Assembly (NCBI RefSeq): GCF_001642955.1
Contig: NZ_LWSK01000012.1
Coordinates: 24,192-88,191, forward strand
From: Rubripirellula obstinata
GTDB taxonomy: Bacteria > Planctomycetota > Planctomycetia > Pirellulales > Pirellulaceae
Length of the DNA stretch: 64,000 bases
Reading direction: 5' to 3'
The stretch's first letter is position 1. Every line of letters starts with the position of its first letter. This document shows positions 8,931-17,200 of the stretch, piece after piece. The notes beneath the pieces are model-generated. The model saw only the letters and a program-made list of their open reading frames with translations. It searched no databases and was not told the origin of the DNA. Position numbers and translations under genes: made by a program.

Positions 8931-9120
8931 GTAGCTGATCCCGCCAGGGTTCAGTCGAGCTCAATCCGTTTGTCCCGGAAAACACGAATTAGTTCGTTCA
9001 ACCGCGTGCGCATCGCCCCGCGCGTTTCGTTCCGGGTAGACGCGCGGGGCGACGCCCACGCGGTTAAACAATTTAGAAACTCTTTACGGCGTTGCAGTGA
9101 AGCCTGGCGGGATCAGCTAC
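8931..9120. repeat. GTAGCTG-family palindrome interrupted by a second palindrome
   Basis: The left arm GTAGCTGATCCCGCCAGGG at 8931-8949 and the right arm CCTGGCGGGATCAGCTAC ending at 9120 match the copies at 13319 and 40713. Those copies are 70 bp long, whereas here the arms are separated by about 110 extra bases. The extra bases contain another GC-rich hairpin: AACCGCGTGCGCATCGCCCC (about 9000-9019) pairs with GGGGCGACGCCCACGCGGTT (about 9046-9065). It begins 44 bp after the stop of the 3710 gene and may act as a terminator. The 8888-9231 spacer holds nothing else I can name. Confidence 0.8.
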
Positions 9121-9231
9121 GTTTTCAAATAGTCTCTTAGCTGGAAGACACCATTTCGGGAGTCGATGATCGTTTTTTTCTGAGATAATCAGCCGATACA
9201 ACCTTTAATACTGGATGACGCGAACAACAGG

Positions 9232-12200
9232 ATGGCAAAGAAATACTCGACGATCGAAAGACTGGCCGGACTGGTTTACCGCAAAGCTAATCGCCGCAAT
9301 CGAGCTGGCATTCGAGCTGGCATTCGAACCAGCGCCAGCGGTCGAAGAGGCTTGCGATTGGAGTCGCTGGAAAAGCGTCAATTGTTGGCGGCCAGCGTGA
9401 TTGCGCCTGTCGATGTTGAATTGCAAAGTGTCGAAGATTCCTACTTGCAATACGGCACGAATCAAAATGACGGAAATGGTGGCAGTCACTGGTACAACGG
9501 ATCGGGGCTTACCGATGCGTCGATTGTCGAAACGGGTGATCCGATTCCCGCCGCATGGCCCGAACATGTTTCGGGCAACCATAGAAATCGCGTTTCTAGA
9601 ATTCGCGACGCAGCAGAATTCAATACGCTGACGTTTGATCTGGGGGGCACCTTTGATGTCAGCGGCATGGTGCTTTGGAATAGCACCGAAGATGGGCAAT
9701 CCGATCGCGGGTTTGAAAACACGGTCTTATCGTATTCCACCGATGGTGGTTTGACCTTCACCGGCAGTGACGCATTGACGTGGACTCAGCGCATCGATGA
9801 CGAACCCGCCAACGCGAATCCGTCAACGACGTTTGGCCCCGAGGTCGAAATGCTGCCAGCGGTCGTTGCCGGTGTGACGCATGTCCGGATGGTCGTCGAT
9901 AATTTCTCACCCGGCGGTTCGGACAAGATCGTGATGGCGTCTGAGCTTCGCTTCATTGGCGACGAAACGCCGTCTCCCGTAATTGTGGTCGCACCGGTCA
10001 GAGTTGAACTGACCAGCGTCAATGATTCGTTTCTGCAGGACGGATCTGCAAACGCCAATTGGTATAACGGATCGGGCTTGTCAGATGCCTCGATTGTCGA
10101 AACCGGAGATTCAATTCCGGAAGTTTGGCCAACGCATGCCGCAGGTCATGATGTGGAACGCGTGACCCGAATCCGCAATGCGAATGAATTCAACACGCTG
10201 ACCTTCGATTTGGGCGAACGATTAGATTTGATCGGTATGGTGTTGTGGAATGGATCCGAGCCCAATCGTCCCACCCGTGGAATCGAAAATACAGTCTTGT
10301 CTTATTCGACCGATGGTGGGCTGACGTTTAGCGGCAGCGACACATTGACTTGGATGAATCGCAGCGAAGCAACGGTCAACCCAAACGGTCATCTTCCCGA
10401 AGTCCAAATGTTGGACGCGCCGATACGGGACGTCACCCACGTTCGCATGGTCGTCGATAACTTTTCCGACAACGGAAGCGATCGGATCGTTGCAGCCGAC
10501 GAAATCCGATTCCTGGGTCAAGGACGCAGCGTGCCAACGGTCGCCAATCTCGCTGGTCGTACCGTCAACGATCAATTTGATCGTCGTCAAGGCATCGAAG
10601 GCTCTCGAGCGCTGGACTTAACGGTCACGTTGTCGTCGCGGAACTTTTCCGGTGCTCCGATCTCGTTTGATTTGGAAGACTTGGGTACGGGAACGGCAAC
10701 CGTCGGGTTGGATTACCAGCCGATTCCAGCCGGAGCCAAAATTACTGTTCCCGTCGGTGCGATCTCCGGCAGCTTTCGTGTCGACGTGTTTGACGACGCT
10801 TTGATCGAGCCCACCGAAACGTTGAACGCTCGGATCTCTAACTCATCCAATTCAAGTTCCGTGATCGGTCAAGCCACGACGACGGCGACCATCCGGGACA
10901 ACGACGTTGCCGGAATCACGTTGATCGGTGCGGACAACTTGCAGGTTTCCGAAAGTGGTCAGACCGATTCATATACCGTCCAACTAGACACCATCCCCAC
11001 CGGCGCGGTCGAGATCACAGCGACTGCTGATTCCGAAACTGAAATCAGCACCGACGGCGTCAACTTTGCCGCTACACAAATCTTGACCTTGACCGACACC
11101 GCGCCGCAAACCATCACGGTTCGGGCGGTTGACGATCTGGTGATCGAAGATACGCACCAAGCCACGATCACTCATGCCATTACTGGGACCGTCGTCGATC
11201 CCAACTATCCGGACGTCAAGGTCGAAGACCTGTACACGCAGACCGGCGACGATCCGTTGACGTTCCAGGATTTGCTTGACAGCGGCGCGTTACCGCGAGG
11301 TTTCAATTCAAACGGCGGAGTGCTGGGGTCGGCGATTGATGTCAACAACGCGGCCTTTGAACAGGGCGTCAACGCTGGCATTCCCATTCCGCAAAACATT
11401 CGACTGCACACGTTGGGGCATTCGCAGTTGTTGCGACCGGACTTTGACAATTGGACGCGTTGGTACCAGGAAGACGGCAACACGCAAATCTATCGGTTGT
11501 TTGAGGGCGAGGAAAATACGCACAGCGACCGCTTGCTGGCTGCTCGAACGGAAACGCACACGACCGGAGACTTTTCCCATGGAGTCTGGAACGAATTTTC
11601 GGCCAGCTACATGATCATGAAGCCGGAAACGATGTCGATCTTTCAATCCTTTCAAGGCGGGTTCCAGTGGTCGGTTCACATCGGGATGGACGCCGATGGC
11701 AGCGTCAACATGACTCATCGCCGGGTGGGAGATGACATCCACGTCAAGGTTCCCTTGGGCGTGGACATGATCGGCAAACGATTCGATGTCTTGATTCGCG
11801 ACGATGGTTTCAACTACCAGGTTTACTTCAACGGCGAATTGATGGGGACGGGTTTCTGGCAAAGAGATCCAACGTCGAGATTTTCTTTTCGTTGGGGGCC
11901 GTATGTCGGTGAAAAGCCGGTCACTCGCGACACCATGTTGTTTGTCACAGGCGTGACGATGCGAGCAGACGCAGCCGACCCGATCGGTTTGGTTCCCTAT
12001 CGGCCCGCGACAACCGCACTTTCGATTGCCGATGCGTCGGCCGAAATCACCGACAACGATGATGACACTCAGTTGGACTTTGGCGACGCGCCTTTTTTAA
12101 CGCTACTATCCGATGATGGTGCGCGGCACTTTGCCGGCGGTCCTCAATTGGGCAGCTCGCGTGATGTGGAAAGCGATGGTTCGCCTTCGCCAAACGCCGA

Positions 12201-13089
12201 TGGCGATGGCGACGACGAAGACGGCGTCATGTTTGGCGGAATCAACGTCAACGGCAGCATGGCGGCGGTCAACATCGAACTGCCCGAAAACAACGAAGGC
12301 TTTATCGATGCCTGGATCGATTTCAATGGCAATAGAGTCTGGGAAGCGTCCGAGAAAATTCTCGATAGGGTTTTTGTTGATCAGTCGATGCAGACGCTCA
12401 ATTATGACCTGCCCATCGTTATGACGACTGGCGACACGTACGCTCGCGTGCGTCTAAGCAGTGCTGGCGGACTTGGTCCCACAGGTTTGGCTGCCGATGG
12501 CGAGGTCGAAGATTACCGGGTCAGCATCGTTGATCCGCCACAGGTCGAAAGCATTGTGGTCAACGAAGGCAGCAGCCAACGGTCATCACTCGATTCGATT
12601 CGAGTCACCTTTGATGGAAGTGTTGTCATCAATCAAACCGACGGCGATCCTTTCCAAATTACTCAAGCAGGATCAACCGGTTCGCTGACGCCACTCGCAT
12701 TCATCCGTCAAGTCAATGACAAGACGGTAGTTGATTTGACGTTTGCCGCCGGTGATTCGTACGTCAACAATTTCGGAAGCCTGCTGGACGGTGACTATCA
12801 ATTGAAAATCGATGCATCGCTCGTCACTTACCAGGGCGTCGAACTGGATGGCAATCGCGATGGATCGGCGGGTGACGACTACGAGATGTCGGCAACCGAC
12901 GGACTGTTCCGAAAATACGGCGACGCTGATGGCGACGACTCGGTCGGCCTGAGCGATTTCGCGACCTTCCGCAGCGTGTTTGGCACGTCATCAAACAACG
13001 CGGCTGATTTATCGGGCTTGGATTCCGACGGAGACGGCGATATCGGTCTAACCGACTTCGCGGCCTTCCGAGCAAATTTTGGAAGGTGA
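9232..13089 (+). CDS. Giant discoidin/Calx-beta/jelly-roll exoprotein with GEVED and dockerin
   Basis: A 1285-residue protein with the export motif LRLESLEKRQLLAA at residues 41-54. Two tandem discoidin-like domains (about 57-243 and 253-430) share the pattern NGSGL, VETGD, LWN and THVRMVVDNFS. Two Calx-beta-like repeats follow (436-560, 561-653; ATIRDNDVAGITL). At about 659-916 lies a concanavalin-like jelly roll with RWYQEDGNTQIYRLFEGEEN and FSFRWGPYVG. The layout resembles polysaccharide-lyase-type jelly rolls, but I cannot assign a PL family. GEVED (948-1098), the unnamed beta domain and a dockerin (1222-1285) end the protein. A 12-bp tandem duplication in the export region encodes RAGI twice. 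Its closest relative here is the gene at 19499, which adds a CBM6-like domain. Function inferred: binding or cleavage of an extracellular glycan. Confidence 0.92.
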   Translation: MAKKYSTIERLAGLVYRKANRRNRAGIRAGIRTSASGRRGLRLESLEKRQLLAASVIAPVDVELQSVEDSYLQYGTNQNDGNGGSHWYNGSGLTDASIVETGDPIPAAWPEHVSGNHRNRVSRIRDAAEFNTLTFDLGGTFDVSGMVLWNSTEDGQSDRGFENTVLSYSTDGGLTFTGSDALTWTQRIDDEPANANPSTTFGPEVEMLPAVVAGVTHVRMVVDNFSPGGSDKIVMASELRFIGDETPSPVIVVAPVRVELTSVNDSFLQDGSANANWYNGSGLSDASIVETGDSIPEVWPTHAAGHDVERVTRIRNANEFNTLTFDLGERLDLIGMVLWNGSEPNRPTRGIENTVLSYSTDGGLTFSGSDTLTWMNRSEATVNPNGHLPEVQMLDAPIRDVTHVRMVVDNFSDNGSDRIVAADEIRFLGQGRSVPTVANLAGRTVNDQFDRRQGIEGSRALDLTVTLSSRNFSGAPISFDLEDLGTGTATVGLDYQPIPAGAKITVPVGAISGSFRVDVFDDALIEPTETLNARISNSSNSSSVIGQATTTATIRDNDVAGITLIGADNLQVSESGQTDSYTVQLDTIPTGAVEITATADSETEISTDGVNFAATQILTLTDTAPQTITVRAVDDLVIEDTHQATITHAITGTVVDPNYPDVKVEDLYTQTGDDPLTFQDLLDSGALPRGFNSNGGVLGSAIDVNNAAFEQGVNAGIPIPQNIRLHTLGHSQLLRPDFDNWTRWYQEDGNTQIYRLFEGEENTHSDRLLAARTETHTTGDFSHGVWNEFSASYMIMKPETMSIFQSFQGGFQWSVHIGMDADGSVNMTHRRVGDDIHVKVPLGVDMIGKRFDVLIRDDGFNYQVYFNGELMGTGFWQRDPTSRFSFRWGPYVGEKPVTRDTMLFVTGVTMRADAADPIGLVPYRPATTALSIADASAEITDNDDDTQLDFGDAPFLTLLSDDGARHFAGGPQLGSSRDVESDGSPSPNADGDGDDEDGVMFGGINVNGSMAAVNIELPENNEGFIDAWIDFNGNRVWEASEKILDRVFVDQSMQTLNYDLPIVMTTGDTYARVRLSSAGGLGPTGLAADGEVEDYRVSIVDPPQVESIVVNEGSSQRSSLDSIRVTFDGSVVINQTDGDPFQITQAGSTGSLTPLAFIRQVNDKTVVDLTFAAGDSYVNNFGSLLDGDYQLKIDASLVTYQGVELDGNRDGSAGDDYEMSATDGLFRKYGDADGDDSVGLSDFATFRSVFGTSSNNAADLSGLDSDGDGDIGLTDFAAFRANFGR

Positions 13090-13200
13090 CAATCTTTTTG
13101 TCTCATTCCTCCCTGCAATACGAGCGCCACCAATCACCATTTCAACGACAGTTCGACAAAAAAATTGTTGTCAAAAAAATGGGACACTTCTCGGTGAACG
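13087..13200. repeat. MITE-like element, copy 1
   Basis: About 114 bp are nearly identical to 13672-13793. The shared core is CCTCCCTGCAATACGAGCGC, then CACCAATCACC, then TTCGACAAAAAAAT and GGGACACTTCTCGGT. The ends carry complementary arms (GACAATCTTTTTGTC against GACAAAAAAATTGTTGTC). No coding sequence is inside. Confidence 0.75.
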
Positions 13201-13318
13201 TCAACAAGCGGTCGGATCGAAACTTACGATGTTGACCAACATTCGCTTGGTCCCGTGCAGTTTGTAGGATGGCAAAGATGGAGTGGGAGAGCGTACACGC
13301 GAAGAGCTTGTGTAAAAC

Positions 13319-13388
13319 GTAGCTGATCCCGCCAGGGTTCAGTCCACGATCGGATTCAGCTCGACTGAACCCTGGCGGGATCAGCTAC
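13319..13388. repeat. GTAGCTG-family hairpin (inverted orientation)
   Basis: The left arm is GTAGCTGATCCCGCCAGGG and the right arm ends GGCGGGATCAGCTAC; the stem is about 26 bp and near perfect, with an 18-bp loop. The flanks (GTAAAAC before, GCAGGTCGCCGG after) are the reverse complement of the flanks of the copy at 40713. The conserved unit is therefore longer than the hairpin, and this copy lies the other way round. Confidence 0.85.
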
Positions 13389-13671
13389 AAGCAGGTCGCC
13401 GGAAACCGCCGAGGTCTTTTCAAAACAATTTCCAAGAACACGTTGCCATTTTTTGCCAATTCCAACTTCCGACTTCCAAGTGAGCTGTGGCTGGTTCCGT
13501 GGGCCAAGGACCACTGTGTCGTGCTCGGGATTTGCCCGGGTTGTAAGTAAGTGGATGCAATTGCCGGAACCGCGCTAAGCTTGTTCCGGCCTACCGTTGC
13601 TGCAGCTAGATTGCTCGGCAGTCTTCAAGCCCTCTGCCCTATTACAAACGCCCCAAAGACTGAGCACCCAA

Positions 13672-13793
13672 TTTTTTTGACAACAATTTTTTTGTCGAAT
13701 TCCTCCCTGCAATACGAGCGCCACCAATCACCTTTTCAACGACCGTTCGACAAAAAAATGTTGTCAAAAAATGGGACACTTCTCGGTAGACGC
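13672..13793. repeat. MITE-like element, copy 2
   Basis: The terminal arms TTTTTTTGACAACATTTTTTTGTCGAA-like (left, from 13672; exact left arm reads GACAACAATTTTTTTGTCGA) and TTCGACAAAAAAATGTTGTC (right, about 13746-13765) are complementary over about 20 bp. They flank the core CCTCCCTGCAATACGAGCGC shared with copy 1. A non-autonomous palindromic element is the simplest reading; no transposase is nearby. Confidence 0.75.
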
Positions 13794-13806
13794 CATCAAA
13801 AACTCA

Positions 13807-13906
13807 TTCCCAGGCTGGTGCCTGGGAACACAATGCCCCGAGGCTCCCACCTCGTCTGGGGGTAGCTTGGCAGGCGGGAGCCTGCGATTCAGGTAAAGCC
13901 TGGGAA
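13807..13906. repeat. Multi-hairpin palindrome (TTCCCAGGCTGG)
   Basis: The region opens with TTCCCAGGCTGGTGCCTGGGAA, which folds on itself. It then has GAGGCTCCCACCTC and GCAGGCGGGAGCCTGC, and closes with GCCTGGGAAA, which can also pair with the first arm. A three-hairpin cloverleaf-like fold is possible. It is not a tRNA: no anticodon arm consensus or T-loop is present. Confidence 0.65.
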
Positions 13907-13961
13907 ACAGCGGTGGCGTTCACCGAGTAGTTTCGGTTTTTTCGAAAAATTCAAGCAAGAT

Positions 13962-14200
13962 CCAGGGAATTGCCGGCGATGCTAGTGGGCGAAATGGGGC
14001 CACATGACTCGATTTCGCTCCCCCTCTGTTGATCAATAATTTGTGCGGCAGATGTGGGTACAAAAGCGTTTTTGGGGCGTTTACTAATTGTTCGCTCGGT
14101 GGCATGCGGCTTTCGGCAAGCTGCTGATTGGCTGGCGACTGAATTCGCGGCGCACCCCTGAGCACACTTTTCTTTTCCTTCTTCTTCGACAGATTTGTCC
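13962..14200 (+). promoter_or_regulatory. Upstream region duplicated at 24215-24442
   Basis: About 225 bp directly before the gene at 14201 match the DNA before the paralogous gene at 24443 almost base for base. Examples are GACTCGATTTCGCTCCCCCT, GATCAATAATTTGTGCGGCA and the pyrimidine tract CTTTTCTTTTCCTTCTTCTT shortly before the ATG. Promoter and leader were therefore duplicated with the gene, and conservation suggests function. There is no obvious Shine-Dalgarno sequence before the ATG. Confidence 0.7.
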
Positions 14201-17200
14201 ATGGCAAAGCATTTCTCGTCTTCTCGACTTAAAGGGCGAGCAAATTCGTCTGTCAGCCGACGGATCTCTCGCATTGAAACGCTGGAGGCTCGCCAGCTTT
14301 TGGCCGCTGAAATCAGCGGGTGGGTGGGCAGCTATTACGGCAGTGTTACGCCCGACGCATCACCCGACTTGATCCGCCATGATGCGTTGATTGATTTTGA
14401 TTGGGGGCAGCGTTCAGCGCTCAATAACACCGGCGACAGTGACGGTTCGTCGGCTCGCTGGGAATCGAATCTGCAAAGTGATCACACGGCGACGCACCAG
14501 TTGATCTTCCGTATGGAACCCCAAGATGGGTTGCGGTTGTGGGTCGACAATCAGATTGTCGTAGACGCTTGGGGCGGCGTGGGCAGTGACGAGTTCATTG
14601 CCGATGTTCCGCTGGTCGCCGATCAAGCGACGCCGGTCCGAATCGAGACGCTTGATATTTCCGGTGCATCGCGATTGTGGTTGGGATGGACCAGTCCCGA
14701 ATTGCCGGTCGAAGTCGTCGGCCCTGAATGGACGCCGTTGTCGACCGATCAGATGCAGACTTTGGATGCGGCCGAGCCGCGTGGAGTTCTGTTTGAACAG
14801 CTTTCGTCAGTGGCTGGCGATTTCCTCGATACCGGCGACGTCGATTTTGATGCGGTCGCCAGCGGCGTGCGTGCCAGCACGGTTTCGGCTTCGGCTAGCT
14901 CGACGAGTCATCCGGCACAGCGAATGCGTGGCTTTGTTGTTCCTGAAACCGACGGCAACTATCAGTTCCGAATTTCCGGTGGCGATGCCAGCCGGTTGTT
15001 GTTGGCGGACGACGCCACCCCCGAACTTGCTCGCGTGATCGCATCGGCAAACACCGCGACCGCTCCGGGGCAATGGAATGTTACGGCTAGCCAAACCTCC
15101 GCCGGCGTTCGGTTGCTCGCCGGGGTGCAGTATTACATCGAAGCAAGGCAGACCGACAGCGGATCGTACGATGGGTTGCAGGTTCAGTGGCGTCGCGATG
15201 GATCGGCCGCTTGGACGGCGATCCCCAATGAAGAGTTGCGTCCTGTTCAGGCCGAAGTCGGTGTGCGTGCGATTGTTTCGGCGGTCAATGAAACCGACGC
15301 TTCGACGGTCTTGTCATTCGACGTGTTCCGCACCGATGACTTTGGGCGTGACCTAGTCGTTGATCTTGATTACGGCGGTACGGCGGATCGCGGGGTCGAT
15401 TACACCGGTGCCAATCCGACGGTCACCATTCCCGCGGGTGATCGATCGGCTCGCGTGCAGGTCGTGGTCACGTCCGACGGAATGGATGAAGTACGAGAAG
15501 CCATCGAGGTCGGTGTGGCGGCCTCCGGGGACTATCAATTAACGTCCCCGATTCGTACGCGAACGACCCTTTCAATTTTTGGCAACCTCGCACCCGCTGG
15601 CAGTTCGCTGGTGGGCGATGACCCGTTATTGGTAGGCAACATCGACCAAGTAAGCGGAAACAGTTCTGCTAACTTGAGCAACCGAACGGCCGTTGACGAA
15701 GAAGGCGGCGCGATCAACGGGACGGTGTTGGTGGTCGACACTTCGTCGTCTCCGGCCAACGCACCGGACGTCTTGGTCAGGTGGGATGTTGACCAGAACC
15801 TGATTCCCGACGAAACGATTTACGCGGATTTTTACTATCGCAGAACGGGCACGCCCTGGGTTCCGATGGTATTTGAATTGCAGGACAAAACTTCCTCCGA
15901 CCGTTGGGGCCGAACGGAACTGACCGCCACGGGATTCTGGCAACGCGCCCAGATTCCGATCACGCCGGGCGAGGCGTTGTCGGGGGACTCGCTTCGAGTC
16001 GAGTTGTCGATGGATTCGCGTAACGCCGCGGTCGAGATTGCCAACTTCCAATTCAAACGATTCTTCAGTGGCGATGCGGAAGCCGAAGCGATTTTGTCCG
16101 CTGATGCCGTTCTGCTTGGCAACGTCGACGTTACCGCAGGTAGCACGGGTAGCAACCCAGCAATTTATACCAACCGCACGGCGACGGCGGCCGAACAGGT
16201 TCCGTTCGACGACGTGCTTGCCGTTGACATTCAGACGCCGAGAAATTTCCTGGGGCAAATTGGACCGCGGTGGAACAGCCAAGTGCCCATCGAGCCTGGT
16301 TCGATGTTGACCGCGCAGATGTGGTTGCGGACCGATGATGCGCCGTTCGATGTGCGTCTGCAAGTGACTCAGGCTGCGGCCGTTCGCGCCCCGCTTCGCG
16401 AAGATTTTCAAGTCGACGGACAATGGCGGCTGTACGAGTTCGATTTTGAGGCTGCTATCGCTTCGGTGCCTGGCGAGGTCCAACTTGAATTGGCGATTGG
16501 CCGCAGTCTTGGAACAATTGAAATCGGTGGCGTGCAGTTGCTCAACCGCGGCATTGCACCAGATTTGAGGCAATTCCTGCCGCAGACTTACGACAACTAT
16601 ACCGAGCGTGATGCTGATAGCGATTGGCGTTGGGAGGCTCAACAAAGCGTCTTGCAAAATCGTCGCAATGAGTTGGTAGTCAACGTGACCAACACGGCGG
16701 GCAATCCGATTGTCGGTGCAACCATCGAGGTCAATCAGGTCGAACATGCTTACAAGTTCGGCAACATCCTGCGGACCGAATACATCAGTTCAACGGATCC
16801 GCGTTCGTCGACGCCGGAATCGTTGCGGCATCAAGCGATTGCGTCGCGATTGTTCAATAGCATCACGATAGCCAACGGAATTCGTTGGGTACCGTGGGAT
16901 TCCAATGAGGCCAACGGGCGAGCATCGGTGGACTGGGTCAACGAAAATGTTCGCGATCTGCATGGGCACCATTTGACGTGGGGCCATCTCGACTTTGTTC
17001 CAAATTCAGTCGAAGCGGAATACTTTCGGTTGATTGCCGAAGAATCTCAGTCGGTGGCAACCGCATACCTGCGTCAAGCACAATTGGACCACGTTGCCGA
17101 GATTGCTTCAGCAGAATTTGGAATCGGTGGATTGATCGAAGGCACCGACCGCCCCATCGTCGCGCACTGGGACGTGGCAAACCACCCTGTGCTGATCAAA

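Noticed and set aside
13807..13906. Cloverleaf-like fold as a possible tRNA
   Set aside because: The GTTCNANNC T-loop consensus, a D-loop and a CCA-type acceptor stem are missing; it is a palindromic repeat cluster.
15626..16747. 373-codon open frame on the minus strand
   Set aside because: It is antisense to the PA14-GH10 gene; composition is arginine/valine-rich as expected for a shadow, and no domain is seen.
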